Shown here in pieces: positions 1-7,432 of a stretch of 38,520 nt of DNA (position 1 is its first letter; each line of letters opens with the position of its first letter). The position numbers and the translations under genes were made by a program. The DNA is from Chloroflexota bacterium (GTDB lineage: Bacteria; Chloroflexota; UBA6077; FW602-bin22; JACPRP01), in NCBI GenBank assembly GCA_016189905.1, contig JACPRP010000003.1, positions 1-38,520 of the forward strand, given 5' to 3'. The notes below the pieces were generated by a model, which was not told where the DNA came from, did not search any database, and saw only the letters and a list, made by a program, of their open reading frames with translations.

Positions 1-323
1 AGTATCTTTTCTGAACGCCGGTGTCTGCCGTCGCCGGTGCCACATCGTCGTGGGGATTCCGTCATCGAAGCAGTGCCGCAAATCCAAAGAAAGGGGGGTT
101 GATGTAGGAAACTGGCCTTCGGTCCCGTGGCATCTTGTTTCTGCTCTCGGTCTGCTATTCATGGTTCTCATTGTCTGATCGGGCACATTTGAGGCTATGA
201 CTCTGCGCAAACTCGCCCCGGGCAAGGGTCCTTCCTGGGGAAGGATGGGGGATGCCTCCCCCTAGCTGGCGGGAGCCCGCTGCACTGGGAAAACCTGGCC
301 TGGCGGCGCACCAGGAGGAATAA
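1..323 (+). other. Leader region upstream of the radical SAM gene
   Basis: No convincing gene is visible here. Just upstream of the first gene are two adjacent short hairpins: TCCTTCC/GGAAGGA at about 228-244 and GGGGG/CCCCC at about 246-264. Neither is followed by a U-run, so they look like leader structure rather than a classical terminator. The Shine-Dalgarno AGGAGG lies at 312-317, seven bases before the ATG at 324. I could not identify a strong -35/-10 pair. Confidence 0.4.
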
Positions 324-1787
324 ATGGCGGTACATACTACGGAGGCGTCGGGCAAAAAGAGCGGCTGGAGCCCTCTTGGGATCTTCGATCGCGGCAAGTC
401 CATGATGCATCGCGCCAAGGTGCGTACTTTCGAGTACGCTTTCACCGAGGCCCTGGCCTTGCTAGCGCATTCCTCGGAGAAGAACTACGTTCACCTGGCG
501 AAGGCGTTTCGTCTGAAGGCGAAGGACGAGACCACGCGCATGGTGGCGGAATGGGTCGAGAAGTACCTTGCTCCGGGCGCACCCGGTTCGGTTTTTCTGA
601 AGCGGGTCCTCACGAGCATCGATCCCAACGTGCGCAAGAACTACATCGCCGGCTTTATTGCGAGCCTGGTATTTCACGACATGACCATCGAGCACAAGCT
701 GCCGAATGGCCGTTTGGCGCCGTCGCCGGCTTGCCTCGTGATCAGTCCGACAATGCGGTGCAACCTGAAGTGCGTCGGCTGCTATGCCGGCAATTACACT
801 AAGAAGGACGATATGCCCCGGGAGGTCTTCGAGCGAGTGCTGGGCGAAGCCCGTGACCTGGGCACCAGATTCTTCATCATCGTGGGTGGCGAGCCGCTGA
901 TGTATCCGGGGTTGATTGACGTTTGCAGGAAGTTCAGCGACTGCGTGTTCCAGGTCTATACCAGCGGACATCTGCTCACGCCGGAGATAGCGCGTGAAAT
1001 CGTCCGGGCAGGGAACATCGCACCTCAAGTGAGTATCGAAGGCTTCAAAGAAGAGACGGAGATGCGCCGCGGCGTGGGCGGTTTCGACCGTGCAATCCGC
1101 GCTATGGATATGCTGCATGAGGCACGAGCGTTATTCGCTTTCTCGGCAACGGTCACACGGCTCAACATCGACGCGGTTACCAGCGACGAGTTCATAGACT
1201 TAATGATCGAGAAGGGCTGCCACTACGGCTGGTATTTCTCCTATTGTCCCGTCGGTCGTAACCCAGACGTAAATCTGATGCCGACGCCTGCCCAGCGTAA
1301 TCAGTTGCGCATGGCCGTGAACAGAATCCGCGACACGAAGCCGATCCTCGTCGGCGATTTCTGGAACGACGGGGCGCTATCGGAGGGCTGTCTATCGGGA
1401 GGGCGGCGATATCTGCACATCAATAGCAAAGGTGACGTCGAGCCCTGCGTCTTCGTCCACTTCGCCACCGACAACATTCACAACACCTCGCTCAAAGAAG
1501 CCCTGGCCTCGGACTTTTTCACGGCGTATCGCAAGGCATCGCCGTTCGGGACCAACCTGCTCCGTCCGTGTCCGATTATCGATCGGCCGCAGGTGCTCCG
1601 CGGCCTGGTCAAGAAATTCGGGGCTCGTCCAACACACGAGGGCGCAGAGACCATCGTTACCGACCTGGCCGACGAGATGGACAAGTATGCGGCTGGTCTG
1701 AGAGAGGTCTACGATCCGGTCTGGGCGGAGGAATATAGGTGGTCGGCCGTCCTGCACTGCAACGACAAATACATCACAGCGCGGTAG
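324..1787 (+). CDS. Radical SAM/SPASM-like protein
   Basis: 487 residues. The radical SAM cluster motif CX3CX2C is at C146, C150 and C153 (CNLKCVGC), followed by the GGEP motif that contacts the SAM amino group. Three further cysteines (C356, C375, C416) lie in a C-terminal region with the GDVEPC pattern of SPASM/twitch domains and probably bind an auxiliary Fe-S cluster. The first 140 residues are helical and have no recognised domain. The start is set by a strong AGGAGG seven bases upstream. It is followed after seven bases by a MarR-type regulator, so the two are probably co-transcribed. Such proteins modify peptides or small cofactors (heme, quinone or peptide maturation). No precursor peptide is visible next door and I cannot name the substrate. 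Confidence 0.85.
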   Translation: MAVHTTEASGKKSGWSPLGIFDRGKSMMHRAKVRTFEYAFTEALALLAHSSEKNYVHLAKAFRLKAKDETTRMVAEWVEKYLAPGAPGSVFLKRVLTSIDPNVRKNYIAGFIASLVFHDMTIEHKLPNGRLAPSPACLVISPTMRCNLKCVGCYAGNYTKKDDMPREVFERVLGEARDLGTRFFIIVGGEPLMYPGLIDVCRKFSDCVFQVYTSGHLLTPEIAREIVRAGNIAPQVSIEGFKEETEMRRGVGGFDRAIRAMDMLHEARALFAFSATVTRLNIDAVTSDEFIDLMIEKGCHYGWYFSYCPVGRNPDVNLMPTPAQRNQLRMAVNRIRDTKPILVGDFWNDGALSEGCLSGGRRYLHINSKGDVEPCVFVHFATDNIHNTSLKEALASDFFTAYRKASPFGTNLLRPCPIIDRPQVLRGLVKKFGARPTHEGAETIVTDLADEMDKYAAGLREVYDPVWAEEYRWSAVLHCNDKYITAR

Positions 1788-1794
1788 GTTTTCA

Positions 1795-2415
1795 ATGGTT
1801 ACTCGATCAACAGCAACAGCAATTGGCCAGCCGGCGGCGGGCACGGATTTGATCGTAATGCTCCTGGCCAAGCTATCCCAGGCGCTACGATCGTCGGTCT
1901 GGCAGCAGGGCAAGCGCAGCAACCTGACGCCGACACAGGTTCGGACACTCGTGTATCTATCCGACTCTACCCCGGAGAAGCGTACGCTAAGCGCGCTGGC
2001 GAGAAGCCACGGCATCGCCTTGCCCACGGCCACTGGGATCGTAGACGCGTTGGTGCGCCGCAATCTGGTCACGCGCGAGCCGAACCCTGGCGACCGGCGC
2101 AGCGTGATTCTGCAGCTTACTGCCGAGGGAGAAAGGATTCGTCGCGAGATAGTGGGCTGGGAAGCGACGATACAGCACATCGTCGATTCCCTGCCCTCCG
2201 ATAGACGCGATGCGCTGCTACACACGCTCAAAGACATAATCGCCTCCCTCAGGCCTGTGCGTCACGACCAGGCAGACAGGGTCTGCTACACCTGTGACCA
2301 CTTTCACCCGAATGCGCACCCTGGCGACGAGCGGGCGCATCATTGTACCTCGCTCGACCAGCACCTGAGCGTCAGCCTCGCGGTCAGCGAATGGCCACCG
2401 TGTCTTTCCGCGTAA
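1795..2415 (+). CDS. MarR-family regulator with Cys/His-rich C-terminal tail
   Basis: 206 residues. Residues about 20-145 form a MarR winged helix: the recognition region (SHGIALPTATGIVDALVRRNLV) is followed by the wing motif REPNPGDRRSV. Unlike the usual ~150-residue family member it has a ~43-residue tail with C164, C167, C184 and C203 and several His, a layout able to hold Zn or an Fe-S cluster. It starts seven bases after the radical SAM stop with only a weak ribosome site, suggesting translational coupling. MarR proteins usually repress their own operon, so this may be a metal- or redox-responsive regulator of the radical SAM gene. The DNA-binding role is secure; the metal binding is inferred. 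Confidence 0.85.
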   Translation: MVTRSTATAIGQPAAGTDLIVMLLAKLSQALRSSVWQQGKRSNLTPTQVRTLVYLSDSTPEKRTLSALARSHGIALPTATGIVDALVRRNLVTREPNPGDRRSVILQLTAEGERIRREIVGWEATIQHIVDSLPSDRRDALLHTLKDIIASLRPVRHDQADRVCYTCDHFHPNAHPGDERAHHCTSLDQHLSVSLAVSEWPPCLSA

Positions 2416-2426
2416 TGCCGCCGCGT

Positions 2427-2456
2427 TTGACTCGTGCGGAACAGTTCTGCTATACT
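2427..2456 (+). promoter_or_regulatory. Putative sigma-70 promoter for the TPR gene and holA
   Basis: TTGACT at 2427-2432 and TATACT at 2451-2456 are separated by 18 bases. The spacer contains the near-palindrome GCGGAAC-A-GTTCTGC, which could be an operator. Predicted start of transcription is near 2463, giving a ~64-base leader before the ATG at 2527. Confidence 0.55.
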
Positions 2457-2526
2457 GCCGACGATTGCGGGTGGCGACGCGAGATGGCGCTGCCTCACAG
2501 AACAAGGGGCAACCAGGCGGCATAGA

Positions 2527-3159
2527 ATGGGTAAAAAGAGTAAGAAGAGCAGATCTGTCAGCCGGCGGGCGATGACCCAGACGGCGTACAGCGCACCTAA
2601 GAACAAGGCGATTAACCCAATCATTATCGGGATCGTCACGGTGACTATGGTTATTGTTATGATCGTAACCGTGGCGCCGTCGGCTATCCCGGGCCAGAGC
2701 GGCAGCCGGCCATCTGGCGCGACGCAGACGATCGATAACTCGACTCAGCAGCGCATCAACAACCTCGAACAGGCGCTCACTTCCGATACCAAGAATTTGG
2801 GTATTCTGGTCGAGCTCGGCAACACCTACTTCGACGTTGGCCAGTACGGCAAGGCGATCGACCGCTACAGCGCGGCGCTGGATATCGACCCGAATAATAC
2901 CAACGTCCGCGTCGATATGGGCATCAGCTATTATTATCTCGGGATGGTCAGCCAGGCCATCGCCGAATACAGGAAAGCCCTGGACGTCGATCCGCAGAAG
3001 CCACAGGCGCACCTCAACCTGGGGATAGCGCTGGCCGACGATACTCCGCCGAACGTCGATGAGGCCGTCGCCGAGTGGCAGAAAGCTATCCAGTATGGCG
3101 GCGGCAGCCCGGACCTCGTCAAGAAAGCCCAGGACCAGATAAACAAGTATAAGAGATAG
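2527..3159 (+). CDS. Membrane-anchored TPR protein
   Basis: 210 residues from the ATG at 2527. An upstream in-frame start at 2434 would overlap the predicted promoter and add an unconserved-looking leader, so I prefer 2527. A basic N-terminus (KKSKKS) precedes a single membrane segment at about residues 28-50. After a short polar linker come about three tetratricopeptide repeats (residues ~80-205) with the typical LGNTYFDVGQY...A...Y..AL.IDPNN pattern. TPRs are protein-protein scaffolds; the partner is unknown. holA begins three bases after its stop, so the two form an operon. Confidence 0.8.
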   Translation: MGKKSKKSRSVSRRAMTQTAYSAPKNKAINPIIIGIVTVTMVIVMIVTVAPSAIPGQSGSRPSGATQTIDNSTQQRINNLEQALTSDTKNLGILVELGNTYFDVGQYGKAIDRYSAALDIDPNNTNVRVDMGISYYYLGMVSQAIAEYRKALDVDPQKPQAHLNLGIALADDTPPNVDEAVAEWQKAIQYGGGSPDLVKKAQDQINKYKR

Positions 3160-3162
3160 CTC

Positions 3163-4152
3163 GTGATATATCTGCTGCTCGACGATTTGCTGGGCGCGGA
3201 GGAGCTCGACAGGCTCAAACAACAACTGGGCGACAAAGGTCTCCAGGACCTCAACGTCACCTCGCTTGACGGCCAGAAGAATTCCTTGGACGAGCTGATC
3301 AGGGCGTGCGGCGCAATGCCCTTTCTGGCCGAGAGGCGTCTCGTGATCGTGCGGCGTATGCTGGCCCGACTCGAGCCCAGGAATCCTTCCGCCGACCCGA
3401 GCCGCAAATCGGGCAGGGCGGAGCTCGCGAAGGCACTCGCCGATTACCTGCCCAACGTCCCTCCCACGACAGACGTCGTCTTCGTCGAAGAAAGCCGGCC
3501 CCCGGCCGGCAACCCCGTCTTCAAGGCTATCCAGAGCGTCGGCGGAAGAATCGCGGAGAGCAAGGCGCTTAAAGACGACGCGCTGGTTGACTGGATTGAA
3601 AAGCGAGCGAAACGAAAAGGGGGCCGGATAGCTCGTGGCGCGGCCGATGAGCTGGCGGCTTACGTCGGCAGCAACCTCAGATTGCTGGACAAGGAGATCG
3701 AGAAGCTCGTTATCTACGCCGGTGCTGCCGAGGTCACCAGCCAGGACGTTCGCGCGATGGTCAGCTACGCGAGAGAGGCAAGTATCTTCGGCCTGCTTGA
3801 CACGATTGGCCAGCAAGACAGTCGTGCCGCGCTACGGAAGCTCCGTGAGCTACTTGACGATGGAGGGGCGCCAGCATACTTGCTGGTAATGATAACGCGG
3901 CAAATACGGCTGATGCTGCTGGCGAAGGAACTGGCCGCGGCCGGGCGATCACGCGAGGAGATCGGTGTCGAGCTGCGTCTTCAGCAATTTCCAAGGGACA
4001 AGATACTGCAGCAGATTCGCCGCTTCAGCCTGGCGCAGTTAGAGCAGGCTTACCGTCGGCTTCTGGCCGCCGACTCGGGGATCAAGTCCGGGCAAACGAC
4101 ACCCCTCGTCGCGCTGGACCTGCTGGTGGTCGAACTCGCCAGCGGCGCTTGA
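3163..4152 (+). CDS. holA: DNA polymerase III subunit delta
   Basis: 329 residues, normal for HolA. Delta is the clamp-loader subunit that opens the beta sliding clamp. The N-terminal AAA+-like fold begins MIYLLLDDLLGAEEL, contains the family hallmark PFLAERRLVIVR (about residues 50-60) and GGRIAESKAL, and continues to a helical collar domain with the typical NLRLLDKEIEKL and LLVMITRQIRLM stretches. The start codon is GTG at 3163, three bases after the TPR gene. It converges with lexA, the stop codons being only four bases apart with no obvious terminator between them. Confidence 0.9.
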   Translation: MIYLLLDDLLGAEELDRLKQQLGDKGLQDLNVTSLDGQKNSLDELIRACGAMPFLAERRLVIVRRMLARLEPRNPSADPSRKSGRAELAKALADYLPNVPPTTDVVFVEESRPPAGNPVFKAIQSVGGRIAESKALKDDALVDWIEKRAKRKGGRIARGAADELAAYVGSNLRLLDKEIEKLVIYAGAAEVTSQDVRAMVSYAREASIFGLLDTIGQQDSRAALRKLRELLDDGGAPAYLLVMITRQIRLMLLAKELAAAGRSREEIGVELRLQQFPRDKILQQIRRFSLAQLEQAYRRLLAADSGIKSGQTTPLVALDLLVVELASGA

Positions 4153-4156
4153 TTTG

Positions 4157-5017
4157 TCACAGTTGGGCCGTCATTCCGTGCCATTGGTGGCCCAGTTGCC
4201 TGATTACGGCGATGACCTTGCCCTGAATGCTGAGCTGCGCAGGATCCACATAGATCGGCTGCATCTCCGCGTTGGCCGGCTGTAATCTGACGCGGTCTCG
4301 CTCGTGGTAAAAGCGCTTCAGGGTCGCCTGACCTTCGCCGGTTGGACCGTCCGAGATGAGCGCCACGACGATATCGCCGTTCTCGGCTGTGGCTTGCGGG
4401 CGCACGACCACCAGATCGCCATCGTCGATGAGATCTTCGATCATCGATTTGCCCTTCACTTTGAGGACAAAGGCATTGTGTGGCGCCAGATCGGCGGTTA
4501 ACGTGAGGCTTTCACCCTCTCCTGCCACCGCTTCGATCGGCTCGCCGGCGGCGATGCGCCCCACAATCGGCAGGCTCACCACATTCGGCGTCGACCGCGA
4601 GGCAAAGTGCTTCGCCCCCGCGCGTTCTGCATCGTCGGCTGGGAGCGGGAGATCACTCGACCTGCTTCGCATCGCGCCGTCACCCGATGCATCGCTTCTT
4701 ACGTCATGTATCGGAGAAACCCCCAACATATTGCGATCTACGGTGTGCATCGGAGGAAGCCCCGATGCATTGCTGCCTACGGAATGTATCGGGGCAAGCA
4801 GTTCGATACCGCGAGAGATTCCTCGATCCCGCCGGAGGAAGCCCATCCTGGCCAGGGCGTCGAGATTGTGATCGACGACCGAGGTGGAGCTGATATCTGT
4901 GCCCTGACAGATATCGCGCACGCTGGGGGGATAAGGATGCGTGCGAAGGTAATCGCGCAGAAAGTCGATGATTCGCCTTTGGCGGGGCGATAACGTCCCC
5001 GATGGCATCTTGGTCAT
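4157..5017 (-). CDS. lexA: LexA repressor with extended repeat-containing linker
   Basis: 286 residues from the ATG at 5017, chosen because GGAGGTGA sits five bases upstream; an in-frame ATG at 5200 would lie inside the promoter. Residues ~7-72 are the LexA winged helix (LSPRQRRIIDFL, SSTSVVDHNLDAL). Residues ~145-280 are the S24 protease: cleavage site A157-G158, catalytic S191 (KGKSM) and K234. LexA represses DNA-damage genes until RecA-stimulated self-cleavage. At 286 residues it is longer than the usual 200-240 because the linker (about 75-145) is expanded and contains three 13-residue repeats. Two LexA-type operators lie in its own promoter, indicating autoregulation. Confidence 0.95.
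   Translation of the reverse strand: MTKMPSGTLSPRQRRIIDFLRDYLRTHPYPPSVRDICQGTDISSTSVVDHNLDALARMGFLRRDRGISRGIELLAPIHSVGSNASGLPPMHTVDRNMLGVSPIHDVRSDASGDGAMRSRSSDLPLPADDAERAGAKHFASRSTPNVVSLPIVGRIAAGEPIEAVAGEGESLTLTADLAPHNAFVLKVKGKSMIEDLIDDGDLVVVRPQATAENGDIVVALISDGPTGEGQATLKRFYHERDRVRLQPANAEMQPIYVDPAQLSIQGKVIAVIRQLGHQWHGMTAQL
4682..4798. repeat. Three tandem 39-bp repeats inside lexA
   Basis: Three adjacent 39-base units (4682-4720, 4721-4759, 4760-4798), each with a GATGCAT-like start, a central TACG and a TGTATCGG or TGCATCGG end. They are diverged but clearly alignable. In the LexA reading frame they encode PIHSVGSNASGLP, PMHTVDRNMLGVS and PIHDVRSDASGDG (residues 76-88, 89-101, 102-114). Confidence 0.85.
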
Positions 5018-5072
5018 TCGCTCACCTCCAGGATGGTTGCCGTGAGAGCCGATCCGATAACTCTCACCCTGT

Positions 5073-5129
5073 AGCGCGGGGGCTTGCCCACCCGCTGAGG
5101 GGCGCGGGCGGGGGGCTTGCCCCCGCGCC
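5073..5129. repeat. GC-rich palindromic intergenic repeats
   Basis: Two related units in the lexA leader: GCGCGGGGGCTTGCCCACCCGC at 5074-5095 and a longer one at 5101-5129 with core GGGGGGCTTGCCCCCG. Each is a hairpin around GGGCTTGCCC. They resemble the REP-like intergenic palindromes found in multiple copies in such genomes. They would form strong hairpins in the lexA mRNA leader. Confidence 0.6.
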
Positions 5130-5150
5130 ACGTTGCCGGACGGATTCCAA

Positions 5151-5162
5151 GAACAATCGTTC
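5151..5162. promoter_or_regulatory. LexA (SOS) box 1
   Basis: GAACAATCGTTC, a perfect match to the GAAC-N4-GTTC operator of Bacillus-type (DinR) LexA proteins. It lies at about +4 to +15 of the predicted lexA transcript, where bound repressor would block transcription. Confidence 0.8.
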
Positions 5163-5171
5163 TGTAAGGGC

Positions 5172-5200
5172 ATTGTAGCAGGAACTAATGTTCGCGTCAA
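5172..5200 (-). promoter_or_regulatory. lexA promoter
   Basis: On the minus strand, TTGACG (5200-5195) and TACAAT (5177-5172) are separated by exactly 17 bases, a near-consensus sigma-70 promoter. Transcription should start near 5165, leaving a ~150-base leader before lexA. One LexA box lies in the spacer and a second just downstream of the start site. Confidence 0.8.
5182..5193. promoter_or_regulatory. LexA (SOS) box 2
   Basis: GAACTAATGTTC (reverse complement GAACATTAGTTC), a second perfect GAAC-N4-GTTC site within the -35/-10 spacer. It is 31 bases centre-to-centre from box 1, close to three helical turns, so two LexA dimers could bind the same DNA face. Confidence 0.8.
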
Positions 5201-5526
5201 TCTCGCACGCGAGGGTTAGCGTACGTGAGATTGCGGAAATTCGTTGCGAGGTCTAACAGGGCGACAACGGATAAACGGATAGGGGCTGTGACAAATGGAT
5301 GCCGTCGATAGTATCGCGACATAGCCTGCAAGAGGGCGACCTGTATGCGAATACCTTCTGATCACGTCTATCCCTGTGCGTTCGCAGGCATCCGTTTTCG
5401 GCCGCGCCCTTCTCATTCCTACAAATGGGCGCGGCCATCCTGGCAGGGATCCGTTTCAAATCCGTTGACGCCGAAGACCCTATCTATTTCCGCAATCATC
5501 TATACACTACCCGCAAGGAGTTAGCG
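5201..5526. other. Intergenic region between lexA and the histidine kinase
   Basis: No credible gene. A perfect 10-bp hairpin, GGCCGCGCCC at 5400-5409 and GGGCGCGGCC at 5427-5436 with a 17-base loop, lies 90 bases downstream of the histidine kinase stop. It may help end that transcript, although no U-run follows it. Confidence 0.4.
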
Positions 5527-7245
5527 CTATCCCAGAGGCAGCGTGAAGTAGAATGTGCTGCCCTTTCCCAGTTCGCTTTCAAACCACATCTTGCCGCCGT
5601 GGCGTTCCACGATATCCTTGCTGATAAACAGGCCAAGGCCAAGGCCGCCGTAGCCGGCGATGGCCGGCTGAATCTGGAAGAACGGCTCGAACACGTGCCG
5701 CTGTTTCTCCGGTGCAATGCCCATCCCTCGGTCACGAACGGAGACGAGGGCCTCGGAATCTCTCCTCGAAACAGAAAGCTCGATGTCTCCACCCACCGGG
5801 CTGTAGCGAACGGCGTTGTCGATCAGATTCGTCAGCACAACCTCGATCTGGTTCCGGTCTGCCTCCACCATAATCGGCTGCTCCCCGAAAAACAGCAGCC
5901 GATGCTTTTCGGTGATCATCTGCATCCTGTCGACCACCTCCCTGGCGGCGCTGGACAGGTCAAAACGTTCGGGGTGCAACTGAACGCGGCCAGCCTTGAT
6001 TTCTGACATCGTCAGCATTTCGTCGAGAAGCTCGCTGATGCGACTGGCCTGTCTAACGATGATCTGCAGCACTCTCCTTTTTTCCGCGTCAGTCTCCTTG
6101 GTAAGCAGCCATTGCGAGTAGCCCCTGATGACGGTCAATGGCGTCCTGAGCTCGTGGGAGGCCACGCTCAGAAACTCCTCCCGGAGCCGCAAGGCGCGCT
6201 GCACCTCGTCGGCCATCGCATTGAATGAATCGCCAAGGCGCTCGAGCTCATCGCCGGTAGTGATTTTCACCCGCCGCTGCAACTCGCCACGCCCCAGCGC
6301 TACCGCGTGTTCGGTTAGCTGCTTTAATGGCCGCGCCAGTAGCTCGGCCAGCCCCAGCGCCAGGCCGAGGCTGAGCACGACGACGATGGCGAAGATCATA
6401 AGAGCGTTGCGCAGCGATTGCTGCACGGGAGCTAGAGCGACATCCACCGGCATCGAGACGCCGACGACCCAACCATAAGTCGGGGTGGGTGTGGTGACGA
6501 CCATTCGGCGGTCGCCGAGCAGGCTATCCGTCGCTTCGCCTATAAACAGTTTTCCCTCCAGCGCGGTGCGCACCGGGGGATACGCGGATAAGTCGCGCTC
6601 CTCCCAGGCGAGCTCTGGCTTGGCGGTATAGAAGGCCAGCCTCCCCGTGCGGTCGGCGAGGAAAATGTGCTGCCCCGGGGCGCGCTCGACGGCCGCGAGC
6701 GACACGGGGAAATGGTCGATGCTGAGGGCAGAGGAGACGGTTCCCGCCAGCTTGCCATCAGGGTCGAAGACCGGCGCCGCAGCCACCACGATCGGTCTGC
6801 CGCTGCCTCTCGAAATGACTACGTTGGAGATGATTGGCTTCTGGGTCAGCATCACTTCCTGAAACCATTCACGATCGGCCACGCTGATCGGCTCCGTGCG
6901 GCGCGCCGAGGCGATCAGGATTCCGTTGGTATCGAAAAGGGCAACGGCGCTATCGTATTCCGGATAGATCGGGACCAGCCGCTCCAGATAGTCGTTAATG
7001 CGCTCACGGTCGAAGCTGAGGATGACCGGATCGGTGGCGTAGGAGCGAGCCAGGCTCAAAGCCTCGTCGAAGCTGTCGTTGACGATCACGCTTACAACCT
7101 GGGCCACGCTCAACTGGTCGGAGAGCACCTGGTCCCGGCGGGTATCAAAAGCCGCTTTATAGTTCAGCACCAGGAGAATCAGCAGCGGTGTTAAAATCAC
7201 CACAGCACCGAACAAGAGCTTGATGCGCAGACTAAGCTTCAACAC
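5527..7245 (-). CDS. Sensor histidine kinase (dCache-HAMP-HisKA-HATPase)
   Basis: 572 residues from GTG at 7245; GAGG sits eight bases before it, whereas a TTG two codons further upstream is too close to that site. Order: membrane segment ~8-28, extracytoplasmic dCache-type sensor ~32-270 (Cache signature around AVALFDTNGILIASA), second membrane segment ~282-304, HAMP ~300-350, HisKA with phosphoacceptor H364 (SVASHELRTPL), then HATPase with N box NLIDNAVRYSP, G1 DRGMGIAP, F box FEPFFQ and G2 GLGLGL. Such kinases sense small extracellular ligands and phosphorylate a response regulator. No regulator gene adjoins it, so it is an orphan and the signal is unknown. Confidence 0.9.
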   Translation of the reverse strand: MLKLSLRIKLLFGAVVILTPLLILLVLNYKAAFDTRRDQVLSDQLSVAQVVSVIVNDSFDEALSLARSYATDPVILSFDRERINDYLERLVPIYPEYDSAVALFDTNGILIASARRTEPISVADREWFQEVMLTQKPIISNVVISRGSGRPIVVAAAPVFDPDGKLAGTVSSALSIDHFPVSLAAVERAPGQHIFLADRTGRLAFYTAKPELAWEERDLSAYPPVRTALEGKLFIGEATDSLLGDRRMVVTTPTPTYGWVVGVSMPVDVALAPVQQSLRNALMIFAIVVVLSLGLALGLAELLARPLKQLTEHAVALGRGELQRRVKITTGDELERLGDSFNAMADEVQRALRLREEFLSVASHELRTPLTVIRGYSQWLLTKETDAEKRRVLQIIVRQASRISELLDEMLTMSEIKAGRVQLHPERFDLSSAAREVVDRMQMITEKHRLLFFGEQPIMVEADRNQIEVVLTNLIDNAVRYSPVGGDIELSVSRRDSEALVSVRDRGMGIAPEKQRHVFEPFFQIQPAIAGYGGLGLGLFISKDIVERHGGKMWFESELGKGSTFYFTLPLG

Positions 7246-7287
7246 GTTCAAGCCCTCACGCTCGGTGCTGGCGGGGTGGGTTGCCCT

Positions 7288-7320
7288 AAAGAAAAAGGCC
7301 CACCGCTCTGCCCGGTGGGT
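7288..7320 (-). terminator. Rho-independent terminator after the polyferredoxin gene
   Basis: Read on the minus strand, CCCACCG/CGGTGGG (7319-7313 with 7305-7299) forms a 7-bp GC stem with a 7-base loop, followed directly by CC and five T residues. It lies ~110 bases after the polyferredoxin stop and upstream of the histidine kinase, separating the two units. Confidence 0.75.
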
Positions 7321-7432
7321 ATCGGTGCCTCACGAAACCACACAATTGCGTCCTTACGATCTTGAAGCGTGCAACCTGTTAGATTATAACCAACGGACGC
7401 GTATTCGGTCAATTAGGCGACGGGGGTAAAGA

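Noticed and set aside
2433-2450. GGAACAGTTC-like dyad in the TPR promoter as a LexA box
   Set aside because: The spacer between GAAC and GTTC is one base rather than four.
2218-3816. Long minus-strand frame across the TPR and holA genes
   Set aside because: Overlaps two clear genes on the other strand; low-complexity translation without family features.
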